From NCBI GenBank assembly GCA_021732975.1, contig JAKFWC010000021.1, positions 62,001 through 126,000 on the forward strand: DNA of 64,000 bases. The letters are read 5' to 3'. The stretch comes from Planctomycetaceae bacterium (GTDB lineage: Bacteria > Planctomycetota > Planctomycetia > Planctomycetales > Planctomycetaceae). The position numbers and the translations under genes are program-made. A model generated the notes under the pieces. The model made no database searches. It saw only the letters and a program-made list of their open reading frames with translations, and was not told the DNA's origin. Below, in pieces: positions 8,312 through 17,807 of this stretch (positions are counted from its first letter, which is position 1; each line of letters opens with the position of its first letter).

Positions 8312-10375
8312 TCAATCCCCCGCATCGCGGGCAAACACCAACACCGCGTTCGCGGGGATACGGATCGCGGCGGAGGCAGGCATGCCATCGCGTGGGATCG
8401 GCTGGACATCAATACTGCCACTATTGCCGAACACCAGTGGGTTCGGCCAGCGATCGTAAAAATCGCTGTTGAAGACTTCCTGCCAGCGTCCCGGCTGTGG
8501 GAAACCGAGTTCATATCGTGGCCAGGTACTTTCATTCAGACTCGCGACAATTACGACATCGCGGCCGATGCCCTCCAACCAACGCTGCACCGCCATGACG
8601 CGATGTCGATTGTGCGTGTAATACGGGTTGACTAAATCACTCCGTAATGCTGGGTGACGCCGCCGCAGATGCAGCAACTCCCGCATGAACTGAAGGTGAT
8701 CCTGCATCGCGTGATCGGTTTCGAGGCCGTCCCACCAGAGGAGATGGCCGGGATGGTTATCGGGGTCGTCGGTCCAATACTTATCTTCCAGGAACTCCTG
8801 TCCCATGAAGATCATCGGGATGCCGGGAGCGGTGAGCAGCATCGCGTTCGCCACCCGCGCACGGCTGCGGGCGAACCAGGATCGTGAGTTGATGGCATCA
8901 CACAACGCCGCAATCCGCGGTTCGCGATCGTTGGTGTTCTGCACGCGCTGACGGTCGTGGTTTTCCAGATGTTGGATCATCTGGTACGGCACCCGAAACC
9001 CGTCGGGAAGGACCAGCGCATCGCGAATGGCATCGAGATTCACTTCGGCCTCGCGTCCCTGAGCCGCTTGTCGAATCACATTCCGGACATTGGTGCGCAG
9101 ACCGGCATGTACGACGGCATCGAAGCCCGCACCGTTCTCGTTGCAGTCACGAACTGCCCACGATTGGTCGTTCTTCCAGAACTCGGCGATGTGCAGACTG
9201 GCCGGCCGGTGATACTTCACCGTTGCTGTCAAATCCTGACAGAACGACCAACCGCCATGGTCATCGATTACGCTGACTTCGTCGTAACGGAAACCATCGA
9301 CATGGTATTCGCTGAGGAAGAATCGGGCGTTATCGATGAGAAACTGTCGCACTTCCGGTCGGGCAAAGTTGAAAATCAATCCACCGGCCCAACCGTGCTC
9401 CTGAAAGTAAAGCCGATCGCCTCGTTCGTCCTCGAAGGCATACAGATTCTGCTGATCACCATCGAATCCGCCCGCATGGTTGTAGACCACATCAAAGAGC
9501 ACCGCGATTCCGAAAAGATGGCAGAGATCGATGAATACCTTGAGCTGATTTACCTGCGGTTCGAGATCAGCCTGTGTGAGCGGCGGCTGCCCTTTTTCTG
9601 TCAGCATGCAATTCACAATCGTCAGATACCGAGGCAAATCCTGCGGCTCGACGCAGTAGTCCATCTCCGGTGAATAGAGATCGGTACCGTTGTAACCGAG
9701 GCTGCGCGGCAGCGGATCATACGGATTGGGGACGGAGTTGTATTCCGTCACGGGCAAGGGTTGAACGACATTTACCCCCAACGATGCCAGATAGGGAATC
9801 TTCTCAACCGCATCGAGAAACTTCGCGACGCGCTGGCCCCGCTCGTCGATTCCCTGAGCATTCGTGCCGAACCACGTCCCAAAGTGAAACTGATAGATGA
9901 TCGCATCGCGCAGCTCCGGAGTGCGAAAGTGGCGATCATGCCACGGATAGCTGGCCGCGCTGCGAACGATGCCGTCGACATCGGGCCAGTTGTGGAATTC
10001 CAGTTCACGAGCAAACGGATCGCGCACGTACGGCTGCGACCGCCCGACAAGATAGAAACGGTAATGGTCGCCGTCGTGAACGCCGGAGACGAAGCCCACC
10101 CAGTGGCCGTTCGGAATAGGATGCAACCGCGTTTCGACGGTGGGTTGAAAGTCGTGCTGTTTCTCACGCAGCGACTGGTTGCCGCGCGCGAGCAACACAT
10201 GCACTTCGATGGCGCTGGGGGCCCAGATCCGAAACGTCGCCCCACCCGGAGCAAGATTGGCCCCCATCGGCGTCTGCGATCCGCTGCCAAGCATCGACAC
10301 CGGGCCGAAACCGTTCGGGACGGCGACTTCGGGTTCGACCTTCCGCACGGCCTTCTTCGCCTGCTTGCGCGCCAT
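8312..10375 (-). CDS. GH13 alpha-amylase-family enzyme with CBM48 (branching/debranching-like)
   Basis: A 687-residue glycoside hydrolase family 13 protein. An N-terminal CBM48/isoamylase-like domain (about 35-120; ATFRIWAPSAIEVHVLL) precedes the TIM barrel. The four GH13 regions are present: DVVYNH at 295-300, DGFRYDEV with nucleophile D365, acid/base E398 in IAEFW, and ENHD with D474. Such enzymes act on alpha-1,4/1,6-glucans or malto-oligosyl compounds. The sequence resembles glycogen branching enzyme and malto-oligosyltrehalose trehalohydrolase, but the exact activity cannot be decided. It has a cytoplasmic N-terminus (Lys-rich, no signal peptide). GGAG lies upstream of the ATG. It follows ftsQ on the same strand, 180 bases away. 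Confidence 0.85.
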   Translation of the reverse strand: MARKQAKKAVRKVEPEVAVPNGFGPVSMLGSGSQTPMGANLAPGGATFRIWAPSAIEVHVLLARGNQSLREKQHDFQPTVETRLHPIPNGHWVGFVSGVHDGDHYRFYLVGRSQPYVRDPFARELEFHNWPDVDGIVRSAASYPWHDRHFRTPELRDAIIYQFHFGTWFGTNAQGIDERGQRVAKFLDAVEKIPYLASLGVNVVQPLPVTEYNSVPNPYDPLPRSLGYNGTDLYSPEMDYCVEPQDLPRYLTIVNCMLTEKGQPPLTQADLEPQVNQLKVFIDLCHLFGIAVLFDVVYNHAGGFDGDQQNLYAFEDERGDRLYFQEHGWAGGLIFNFARPEVRQFLIDNARFFLSEYHVDGFRYDEVSVIDDHGGWSFCQDLTATVKYHRPASLHIAEFWKNDQSWAVRDCNENGAGFDAVVHAGLRTNVRNVIRQAAQGREAEVNLDAIRDALVLPDGFRVPYQMIQHLENHDRQRVQNTNDREPRIAALCDAINSRSWFARSRARVANAMLLTAPGIPMIFMGQEFLEDKYWTDDPDNHPGHLLWWDGLETDHAMQDHLQFMRELLHLRRRHPALRSDLVNPYYTHNRHRVMAVQRWLEGIGRDVVIVASLNESTWPRYELGFPQPGRWQEVFNSDFYDRWPNPLVFGNSGSIDVQPIPRDGMPASAAIRIPANAVLVFARDAGD

Positions 10376-10554
10376 CCGACATCTCCGTCAGGGTCGGTGA
10401 GTGCTCATCCGCAACCGGCAGAGTGTACCGCGTCGTCATCGATGTGTGCCACTGCCAGTATCCTGACTTTGGTCCCTGAATAGGTTGTGCTGATGGAAGA
10501 GCACCGGAAAAGCCAGTCGCCCACCAGATCGGAAGCTGGGCGAAGTAACCGCAA

Positions 10555-11496
10555 TCAGCGGCGACGGGGCGACGCATCCTTCGGACGTGCTGCGCTGGCA
10601 GACGACGAATTCAGCGGGCGGCGGGTGATTTCCTGCCAGTGACGGATATCGATTTCATACGGGCCACTGGGGCGATCGAAGCTGCCGAACTCGGCGAGGT
10701 ACTTGTTGAGCCGGCCGAGTTTTTGTGTCGGCGTCAACTCGCCGGGATGTTGCGTGCCCGGTGCGCGACCCCACAGGATGCGTGTTCCGGTTTTTGTTTC
10801 GAGATCGAATTGTAGCGCATCTCCATCGGAGGAAGCCGGGACGGTGCGCGGGGCAACAATCGTGGAGACCTGCAATTGTTTCCACTTGGGGGCCAGCAGA
10901 TCGGCCAACTTTGCGGCGGCGGTCACCGCCGGGTCATCCCACCGCTGACCGGCGCCATTTTGCGGCGTGGATGTGATCCCCTTCACGGCGATGTACTCAT
11001 CCGCGTCGGCCTTCGAGAAATCTTGTGGTGGTAACAGGATGCCATCCTTATCAACGGCGTAGTAACCGTTCGGGACATGGACCAGGGCCACCGGTTTACG
11101 GTACTCGACGGTCACTTTCACCGCCGCCGGGAATTCGTTGCGGACTTCCACCACACGGGCAATCCACGGGTGGAGCGCGAACCCGTATGCCAACCGTTCG
11201 GGCAACTCGCGATCGAGCACCGACAACTCATTCGGTAGCTCGGCCCGCTTCTGCACTTGCTCGAACAGATCGGCAGGAATGGGGGCGACCGGCGCGGGGT
11301 CGATCACAACTTTGTCGAGTGCCAGCCGATACTCATCGCGAGATTCGAGTTGGGGGAGCTGCCGATACAGCCACGGTGCCATAACTGGAATCGACGCCAG
11401 CAGCGCGAACCGTAGCAATCGTGAGGGCTGAAACAACCACTCGCGAAACCCTTCGACAGGGGTTTCATCGTCCGATTTTTTTGTCGCGCGTGCCAT
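10555..11496 (-). CDS. ftsQ: FtsQ/DivIB-like cell-division protein
   Basis: A 313-residue protein with a cytoplasmic N-terminus, one transmembrane helix (about residues 28-45) and an extracytoplasmic part. The segment ELPERLAYGFALHPWIARVV followed by a basic VTVEYRKPVA strand is the POTRA-like pattern of FtsQ; YYAVDKDGILLPP matches the beta-domain start. It is last in a murC-murB-x-ddl run, exactly where ftsQ sits in canonical dcw clusters. Sequence similarity to FtsQ is weak in this phylum, so context carries much of the call. FtsQ normally recruits the FtsBL/FtsWI septal synthase. No ftsA or ftsZ follows. Confidence 0.72.
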   Translation of the reverse strand: MARATKKSDDETPVEGFREWLFQPSRLLRFALLASIPVMAPWLYRQLPQLESRDEYRLALDKVVIDPAPVAPIPADLFEQVQKRAELPNELSVLDRELPERLAYGFALHPWIARVVEVRNEFPAAVKVTVEYRKPVALVHVPNGYYAVDKDGILLPPQDFSKADADEYIAVKGITSTPQNGAGQRWDDPAVTAAAKLADLLAPKWKQLQVSTIVAPRTVPASSDGDALQFDLETKTGTRILWGRAPGTQHPGELTPTQKLGRLNKYLAEFGSFDRPSGPYEIDIRHWQEITRRPLNSSSASAARPKDASPRRR

Positions 11497-11604
11497 GCGT
11501 CGCCTGCTAGCATCGTTTCAGGAGACCCAGTCATTAGAATGACTAGGCTTCTGGGAGATGCATCGACGGACCACGCGCCGCGAGTCGACTCCGACGCGGT
11601 CCGC

Positions 11605-12603
11605 TTACCGCGGTTCCGGCATGCGGCGGGCAACTGCCGGATTCTGCAAAAGATACGGGCGCGGCGGACGGCCGGAAAAAGCGGCAGCAATGGTGCGTTC
11701 GCAAAACTCGGCAAAATCGATTCCCATGCGGGCCGCGGCTTTGGGAACGAGGCTGTGATCGGTCATGCCGGGAATCGTGTTCACTTCCAGCACCCACGCG
11801 TGACCTTGCTCGTCGAGTCGCAAATCAACACGGGCCATGCCGCGGGTTTGCAAGGCGCGACAGGCATCGGACGAAAGCTCTTCGATCTGCGACAGCACCG
11901 CGCGAGGTGTGTCTGTCTCGAAGCGGTATTCCGTGGCGTTGTCTTCGTACTTGGCCTGATAGTCGTAGAACTCGCGCGGCGTGGCAATTTGAATCGGCGG
12001 CAGCACCAGATCGTCGAGCAGGCCAACGGTCCATTCCGTTCCGGCGATGAACTGTTCGACAACGCCGAAGCTATCGAACTGGAAGCAATGTGACAATGCG
12101 GCAGCGAGTTCCTCTTCGTGACGGACGATCGTGATACCGAGGCTGGACCCCTGCGAATCGGGCTTCACCACGAGCGGGTAACCGATCTGTGCAACCATCC
12201 GACGGATGCGGGCGGCATCATCGGCGTAGTGAATGAGCACGTACGGCGGGGTCGCGACACCGAACTGCGCGAGTCGTTCCTTCGCCGCGGATTTACTGAA
12301 AGCGAGTCGCGATGTCGTGGCGTCGCTGCCGGTGTAGGGGATGCCGGCGGCTTCGAGAATCTGTTGCACCTGGCCGTCTTCACCAAAGCGACCATGCAAC
12401 GCCAGAAAGGCAACATCGAACTGCTGCCAGTCAATGCTTTCGAGATCGATGTCCGCGGGGTCCAAGGGAACGACGATATGCCCGCGGGAGGCGAGCGCGG
12501 CCTGCACGGCCGATCCGCTTTGCAGGCTGATCGCCCGTTCGTCCGAGTCACCGCCCGCCAGCAGCGCGATTCGCCAGGGGGTGTTGGGGAGGGAATTCGA
12601 CAT
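11605..12603 (-). CDS. ddl: D-alanine--D-alanine ligase
   Basis: An ATP-grasp ligase of 332 residues that joins two D-Ala for the peptidoglycan stem peptide. Visible motifs: GGDSDERAISLQSG at the N-terminus (substrate-binding loop), HGRFGEDGQVQQILE, PYTGS, the VKPDSQGSSLGI loop that closes over ATP, and EVNTIPGMT near the C-terminus. ATG at 12603 was chosen because homology starts there and AAGGA lies upstream; an in-frame start at 12654 adds 17 residues. It lies between an STN-domain gene and ftsQ in the dcw remnant. The presence of ddl, murB and murC supports peptidoglycan synthesis in this organism. Confidence 0.95.
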   Translation of the reverse strand: MSNSLPNTPWRIALLAGGDSDERAISLQSGSAVQAALASRGHIVVPLDPADIDLESIDWQQFDVAFLALHGRFGEDGQVQQILEAAGIPYTGSDATTSRLAFSKSAAKERLAQFGVATPPYVLIHYADDAARIRRMVAQIGYPLVVKPDSQGSSLGITIVRHEEELAAALSHCFQFDSFGVVEQFIAGTEWTVGLLDDLVLPPIQIATPREFYDYQAKYEDNATEYRFETDTPRAVLSQIEELSSDACRALQTRGMARVDLRLDEQGHAWVLEVNTIPGMTDHSLVPKAAARMGIDFAEFCERTIAAAFSGRPPRPYLLQNPAVARRMPEPR

Positions 12604-12680
12604 GGCACATCCTTGTGCGCTTGATGTGATGAATCTTCGTGCGATAGCAGTCACCGGGGGGCTTACGTCCCCCTCTCGCC

Positions 12681-13649
12681 TCAGGGAACCGTGTTCTTGG
12701 CGCGAAGGTCGGCGAGCAACTTGGCCACGGCTTCGTGTCCCGCGGGTGTTTGACGGACTACCAGCGAGACGGTGGAGTCAAATCCGCGGATCGAGGCCTT
12801 CCCGCCCTGGCTGTCCCAGGCTTCCCCTCCCGCCGTTTTCTGCACTTGTTCAATCAACAATTTGAACGCGGGGCGTTGGGTTTCAGCGTCAACTTTGACC
12901 AAGTCCTGTACGGCATAGACCCGCACACTCAGCGCGTTTGCCGCCGTGGAAACATCAACCGGTTTGGCAGCCATAGTCGCAGGAAGTGTGGACGGCGGCA
13001 CCAGAATCGGTCCTGCGACTTTCAGCGATGTTGCATCGTTGGTTGGTGCCGGACGAAGCGGACTGGCTCCGATCAGCACGAGATCCTGTCGCACGGAGAA
13101 GCTGAGTTTCGCCGGTTCAACGATCTGTCGGATCGCCTCTTCCACGGGCGTGTTTTGCAATTCGAGTGAGATGGGGATGAGCAGTGGTGCGGCTGTCGCG
13201 GTCACCGTTTCGGCATCGAGTACCAACTGCAAGCCGGCCTGGTCGGCAACCGCTTTCAGAATTTCTTTGCGCGGTTGCTGCACCGCTTTCAGCGACACCC
13301 GCGGCATGGGGATTTTATCGAGCTTCACACCATCGGCCGTGAGAATCGCCTTCGTGGAAATAGGGTCATCACTCGCCGCCTTCGGAGTGGTTGACGGTGC
13401 GTTGGGATCGATGGCGCTAAAATGAAACTCGAATTTTCGTCCGCGCTTGGGATCAACGGTCACCCCGGTGGCATCGCCCGTGGTTTGTAACGAGGGAGTC
13501 GCGACGACGGTTTGCTTGCCCTGTTCGTCGACCTCAATAATCCGGACCTGGATCAAATAATAGCGCGGCTCGGGGATGGGCGCAGGGGCCGGGGCGGTTT
13601 GTCCCCATGCCACGAGTAGGCCCATCAAAATCCCGGCACCATTCATCAT
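12681..13649 (-). CDS. Exported protein with secretin/TonB short N-terminal (STN)-like domain
   Basis: A 322-residue protein with a short signal peptide (MMNGAGILMGLLVAWGQTA) then a Pro/Ala linker. Residues about 135-205 match the STN pattern: VADQAGLQLVLDAETV helix-strand, then PISLELQNTPVEEAIRQIV and FSVRQDLVLIGA. Its ends are beta-rich. GGAGG stands 7 bases before the first ATG. Inserted between murB and ddl, it is probably co-transcribed with them. No function can be named; STN domains occur in secretins and TonB receptors, and here the domain stands without a channel domain. A small GGGGG/CCCCC hairpin lies at 12656-12673 just after it. Confidence 0.65.
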   Translation of the reverse strand: MMNGAGILMGLLVAWGQTAPAPAPIPEPRYYLIQVRIIEVDEQGKQTVVATPSLQTTGDATGVTVDPKRGRKFEFHFSAIDPNAPSTTPKAASDDPISTKAILTADGVKLDKIPMPRVSLKAVQQPRKEILKAVADQAGLQLVLDAETVTATAAPLLIPISLELQNTPVEEAIRQIVEPAKLSFSVRQDLVLIGASPLRPAPTNDATSLKVAGPILVPPSTLPATMAAKPVDVSTAANALSVRVYAVQDLVKVDAETQRPAFKLLIEQVQKTAGGEAWDSQGGKASIRGFDSTVSLVVRQTPAGHEAVAKLLADLRAKNTVP

Positions 13650-13792
13650 CCCGACTCCTCCGTGAGCAGAGAACGACCGCTATCAGGCAAAATCCTCATG
13701 GCGATCGCTGGCACTCGACTCCTTCCCTGGAGCACTGCCAACCCATCCTTGCCGTTCTCCAGTCGAGACCAGGCAAGGATTTCGGGAGGCTT

Positions 13793-14671
13793 TTACCAGA
13801 TTTTGACTTCCGTCTCCAGAGGAACTCCGAACTGGCCGGAGACCTTGGAACGGATCAGATCGATCAGGCGGAGGATGTCCGCTGAGGTGCAACCCGGGTG
13901 CGACACGATGAAGTTGGCATGCCGGTCGCTGACTTCCGCGCCGCCGATCCGCGTCCCTTTCAGCCCAGCTTGCTCGATCAGTTCGCCTGCCGATAACCCT
14001 CTAGGATTCTTGAAGATACAACCTGCCGACTGCGAGCTGAGTGGCTGGGATGCCTTCTTCGTAATCCACAGTTTCCGTAGTCGATCGGCGATCTGGTCAG
14101 GGTCGTCTTTGTACAGTTGGAACGTCACATCGAGCACTAAGAGATTGTCGATGCCCGATTGCCGGTAACCGAAGGCGAGGTCTTCCTTCGAGCGAGTAAC
14201 GGTTTCGCCATGACTGTTCATCAAAGTGGCACTACTCACCAGAGAGCTGATTTCGCCGTTTCGTCCACCCGCATTCCCTTGGATTGCACCGCCGATGGTG
14301 CCCGGGATTCCCGCGAGATTTTCAAATCCCGCCAGTCCGACGCGGACGGCTTCGGCAATCACATGGGAAAGGAGTGCTCCCGCACCGGCGCGGAGCGTGG
14401 TGCCGTCGATGGTCACGTGGGCGAACATGGGATCGCTGAGCCGAATCACCGCGCCGCTGACACCTTCATCCCGCACCAGCAGATTCGAGCCGCTGCCGAG
14501 GAGATGGACTGCAATGCCCTGTTCGTGACAGACCTGGAGAATCTGCTGGAGTTCTTCGACACTACGCGGAGTGAGGAAGTACTGTGCGGGGCCGCCCACC
14601 TTGAGCCAGGTGTAGGGTGCCAAACTCTCGTTGCGGAGCAGAATCTCGGGAAAATCGTCGAGTGAATGCAT
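13793..14671 (-). CDS. murB: UDP-N-acetylenolpyruvoylglucosamine reductase
   Basis: A FAD-dependent reductase of 292 residues that makes UDP-N-acetylmuramate. The FAD-binding signatures are clear: [11 protein letters not shown], then [16 protein letters not shown], with FGYRQSG further on. The acid-donor motif reads SAGCIFKNP, so the Ser found in E. coli MurB is Cys, a replacement also known in other MurB proteins. The C-terminal Glu is present (LETEVKIW). It starts with ATG inside the 3' end of murC, overlapping it by 110 bases, which is long for this pair. The small length and lack of the type-I extra domain fit type II MurB. Confidence 0.95.
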   Translation of the reverse strand: MHSLDDFPEILLRNESLAPYTWLKVGGPAQYFLTPRSVEELQQILQVCHEQGIAVHLLGSGSNLLVRDEGVSGAVIRLSDPMFAHVTIDGTTLRAGAGALLSHVIAEAVRVGLAGFENLAGIPGTIGGAIQGNAGGRNGEISSLVSSATLMNSHGETVTRSKEDLAFGYRQSGIDNLLVLDVTFQLYKDDPDQIADRLRKLWITKKASQPLSSQSAGCIFKNPRGLSAGELIEQAGLKGTRIGGAEVSDRHANFIVSHPGCTSADILRLIDLIRSKVSGQFGVPLETEVKIW

Positions 14672-16088
14672 GATGAACCTGGTCGATGTCGCCGGCGCCC
14701 ATAGTCAAGAACACGTCACCAGGGCGTAGTTTATCCTCCAAAACCGTCACAAGCTGGTCAAGCGAGGGGGAAAATTCCGCAGACACGTGCTGCTGACAGA
14801 GTCGCTGCACCAATTCTTCGGCAACAGTCTGCGGTTCGTCGGTGACGCACTCGCGAGCCGCAAACACCGGCGTGATCCACACGCAATCGGCGGCATGGAA
14901 GCATTGCGAGAATTCTTCCATCAAGGCCGTCGTGCGCGAGATTTGATGGGGTTGAAAGGCGACGCACAGTCGACGCCGTCCAAACTTTTCTCGCGCGGCT
15001 TCCAAGGTGGCGGCCACGGCGGTGGGATGATGCGCGTAATCGTCCATCAAGGTGACGCCGCGCCACGAGCCGAGTTCTTCAAACCGTCGTCGAATGCCAG
15101 GAAACTCCGCGAGGCTGTGACGAATCATCGCCGGTGAGACGCCGATCTCAAAGCACATTGCCGCCGCGGCGAGCGCATTCAGGACGTTATGTTTTCCCTT
15201 GAGTGGCAGCGTGATTTCCGTCACGAACTGCCCGCGCCGAAAGGCTCGGAATCGCGTTCCAGACCCCGTTCGGCGGATATCGCCCGCCCACCAATCGGCC
15301 TCCATTGTCCAGCCGAACGTGATTACGGGAGCCGGACATTTTCCCGCCGCGACCCGCGCGGCAGCGTCTTCTGCACGGGTCAGCAGCAACCCATCCGGTC
15401 GCACCTGCGATGCGAACTCACCGAAGGCCGCGATCATGTCGGCGTGGGTGTTGAAGCAGTCGAAATGATCGGGCTCCACACTCAGAATGGCGGCGTATTG
15501 TGGGGTGAATTCCAGAAAACTCCGCTGGAACTCGCAGCTTTCGACGACGAACAAGTCCCCGTCGCCCCCCCACGCACTGCATCCGGTGTCACACCGTTCC
15601 GCTCCGAAAATCGCCGATGGTGATAGCCCCGCATCGGTCAAAATGGTGGCCGTCATCGCCGTCGTAGTGCTCTTGCCGTGCGTTCCGGCGATGCAGACGC
15701 CCCGACGGCCGTGCATCAATGCACCTAGCATCTGTGTGTAGCTCAGCTCTGGCTGGCCGCGTTGCCCGGCAATCATTCGTTCGGAATTGCTCGCGGGAAT
15801 GGCTGGACTGAAGATGAGCACATCGACATTGGGAGGGACATGCTCCGCCGCATGTCCCTGATGGAATGCGAATCCGCGCCGCATGAGCGATTGAATCGAT
15901 TCCGGCGGCGGGTTGAGATCGGACCCGCTGAGATTCCAGCCGAGACCGTGCATTAACTCCGCGAGACCGCGCATGCCGGAACCACACACACCCACGAGGT
16001 GGGCCGAAAGCGGCTTCGGCTCGGTGGTAAGCCTCCCCGGCAAGGGAATTACGTCGGCAGCACCAGTCTCGAACGGCTCGTCGGCCAT
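14562..16088 (-). CDS. murC: UDP-N-acetylmuramate--L-alanine ligase
   Basis: A 508-residue Mur ligase that adds L-Ala to UDP-MurNAc. The N-terminal Rossmann domain holds [14 protein letters not shown]; the central ATP-binding domain holds [12 protein letters not shown] (P-loop), then [12 protein letters not shown] and the [11 protein letters not shown] segment; the C-terminal domain holds [14 protein letters not shown] 16088 was chosen over the GTG at 16127. The normal C-terminus of the family ends near FLTMGAGDI; here about 40 more residues follow, all coded in the region shared with murB. It heads the dcw remnant. Confidence 0.95.
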   Translation of the reverse strand: MADEPFETGAADVIPLPGRLTTEPKPLSAHLVGVCGSGMRGLAELMHGLGWNLSGSDLNPPPESIQSLMRRGFAFHQGHAAEHVPPNVDVLIFSPAIPASNSERMIAGQRGQPELSYTQMLGALMHGRRGVCIAGTHGKSTTTAMTATILTDAGLSPSAIFGAERCDTGCSAWGGDGDLFVVESCEFQRSFLEFTPQYAAILSVEPDHFDCFNTHADMIAAFGEFASQVRPDGLLLTRAEDAAARVAAGKCPAPVITFGWTMEADWWAGDIRRTGSGTRFRAFRRGQFVTEITLPLKGKHNVLNALAAAAMCFEIGVSPAMIRHSLAEFPGIRRRFEELGSWRGVTLMDDYAHHPTAVAATLEAAREKFGRRRLCVAFQPHQISRTTALMEEFSQCFHAADCVWITPVFAARECVTDEPQTVAEELVQRLCQQHVSAEFSPSLDQLVTVLEDKLRPGDVFLTMGAGDIDQVHHAFTRRFSRDSAPQREFGTLHLAQGGRPRTVLPHSA

Positions 16089-16394
16089 ACGGGTCCGCCA
16101 TCCTTGGCAAAACGCAGGAAAGATCACAGCGATGCAATTCGCGGAGACGTTCTCAAGGATGCTCCGCGACGAGTGGTATCGAATGATTTCCGATCAAACC
16201 GCAGTCCACGACGCCGATCGGAGAAACTTGTCGGGTCGACTATGCAATCAAAACCAGCTAGTCAGAATAGGTAAACTACGCCGCACGAAATTATGCGAAT
16301 TGTCGTCGCGGACACCAACCCCAGTTTCAACTCTCGTTTCTCGCTGGCGGTTTCGCGTCTGGTGCTGATCCACAGGCGAGCACCCAAACACCGA

Positions 16395-16420
16395 AGCCCG
16401 GCGTCAAAAAACGCCGGGCT
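16395..16420 (-). terminator. Terminator-like hairpin after the GATase gene
   Basis: Stem AGCCCGGCGT / ACGCCGGGCT (10 bp, perfect) with a loop of CAAAAA, 30 bases beyond the stop of the gene at 16450-17217. The T-run on the minus strand lies in the loop rather than after the stem. The rest of the gap up to murC (about 360 bases in total) shows no gene. Confidence 0.6.
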
Positions 16421-16449
16421 TGGTGAGCAAGTAAAAATCTGTCGACAGA

Positions 16450-17217
16450 CTACGCGGCGGCGCGGGTCGGCATCTGCAGAATCGCGGGTTGTTCATCGGC
16501 ACAGGCGGCCATGAATTCCTGGAAGATTTGCATGTCGAGCGCCGACGACGTTTCGTCTTCCGGATGCCATTGCACGCCGAGGCAGAACCACCGCGGATCG
16601 TTGGATTCATAGCACTCGATCACGCCGTCCGGAGCCATTGCCGAGACTTTGAACTGCGGAGCGAGGTGTTGTACCGCCATGTGGTGCTCGCTGTTGACGC
16701 GGATTTCGCCGGGGCCGTAGATGTCCCAGCAGCGGGTGCCTTCGACGATCTCGATGATGTGGCGGTTGTGTTTTTCCACCGGATCGCGGTGGTGGAGCGC
16801 CTTCGGCACTTCTTCGGTCACGTGTTGATACAGCGTGCCGCCGCAGACCACGTTCAACGTCTGCATCCCGGCTCCGATGGCCACGATCGGCATCTTCATT
16901 TCGACGGCCATTTTGCACAACCGGCGGTCAAATTCTTCGCGGCGGATGGGCATCGGGCGAGTGTGCGGATGGGGCTGCATCCCCATTTTCACCGGATCGA
17001 GATCCTGCGTGCAACCGGCAAGAACCAGGCCGTCGCACATCTGCAGGGCTTGCTTCAGATCGGCATCGCTGGAGAGCGGAGACAGCAGGAATGGCAACCC
17101 GCCCGCGGCCGTAATCGAGTCATAGTAGCCCGTGTTGAACCAGCTCAGAGCACAGCCATCCTTCTTGGAAGGGCGGAAGTCGCCATTGATCGCAATCACC
17201 GGTTTCGATTTCTGCAT
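16450..17217 (-). CDS. Class-I glutamine amidotransferase-like (peptidase C26) protein without nucleophilic Cys
   Basis: A 255-residue protein with the fold pattern of gamma-glutamyl-gamma-aminobutyrate hydrolases (PuuD type): VIAINGDFRP at the N-terminus, CDGLVLAGC, the nucleophile-elbow strand, NVVCGGTLYQHV, and GVQWHPED with the His-Glu pair H218/E220. The elbow, usually G-(I/V)-C-R-G-M-Q, here reads AIGAGMQ, so the catalytic Cys is Gly (G115). Family hydrolases cleave gamma-glutamyl amides; this one should not do so by the usual mechanism. ATG 17217 was chosen because the conserved N-terminus starts there; an extension to 17328 has no similarity. Function unknown; binding or a regulatory role is inference. 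Confidence 0.85.
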   Translation of the reverse strand: MQKSKPVIAINGDFRPSKKDGCALSWFNTGYYDSITAAGGLPFLLSPLSSDADLKQALQMCDGLVLAGCTQDLDPVKMGMQPHPHTRPMPIRREEFDRRLCKMAVEMKMPIVAIGAGMQTLNVVCGGTLYQHVTEEVPKALHHRDPVEKHNRHIIEIVEGTRCWDIYGPGEIRVNSEHHMAVQHLAPQFKVSAMAPDGVIECYESNDPRWFCLGVQWHPEDETSSALDMQIFQEFMAACADEQPAILQMPTRAAA

Positions 17218-17643
17218 GCGAAGACATCCTTTTCTGGCCCGGCAACATCCCTGTGCCGGAGTCGAACCGAAAGACCGAATCCAAAACACGATTTCGGATA
17301 CAGTCGCTCCCCCCATGTGGAACGACATTTCCCCTCGTCAGAAAGTACGGGGCATGCGAGAATGGGACGAAAACCGCACACGACTCCGCGTGGCTGGCGA
17401 CCATCCGTGGCTCACACACCCGATTCCTTTCAGGTGGACACTTCCTCAGAGGAAGCATAACCTTCCGTCCCGGCGGCAAAAGCTGCCGAAGCGGCTGACG
17501 GGGATCACTTTAGGGATTGAAAGGGCAGCCGTCAAAGAAAAGGATCATTTTGGGGGTCAGTTCCTCTTGAGGCACGAGATGTAGTGGTCGCTTCATAAAC
17601 TCAGCCGTAACTGCGGTCGCCAGACCGCGGGGCTTGCCAACGT

Positions 17644-17760
17644 TATGCGCGGGACTCCCGACCCCGCACATCCTGTGACCGAAGGTCTCCTCTCTGGTGT
17701 CTGGTATTGGACCGTGATTCGCAAAAGAGCGCGGGTCGGGAGATCCGCCCACAACGCATA
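17644..17760. repeat. Degenerate inverted repeat in an otherwise empty gap
   Basis: The left arm TATGCGCGGGACTCCCGACC (17644 onward) is partly matched in inverse by GGGTCGGGAGATCCGCCCAC and CGCATA ending at 17760. Several gaps are needed, so it is an eroded palindrome at best. It lies in the 590-base gap between the GATase-like gene and tsaE, where no gene could be supported on either strand. Confidence 0.4.
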
Positions 17761-17807
17761 TGCGAAATCAGCGAAGGTGGATGATCACTGCCTGAAGAGT
17801 GCGGAAA

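Noticed and set aside
13793-14671. Ser-to-Cys change in the MurB acid-donor motif as a novelty
   Set aside because: Cys at this position is found in other MurB proteins, so it is a known variation.
16489-17460. A 323-codon open frame antisense to the GATase-like gene
   Set aside because: The minus strand has a conserved family pattern, while this frame shows none.
17132-17584. Open frames in the gap between the GATase-like gene and tsaE
   Set aside because: They overlap the start of the GATase-like gene, are rich in Arg and Pro, and show no conserved motif.
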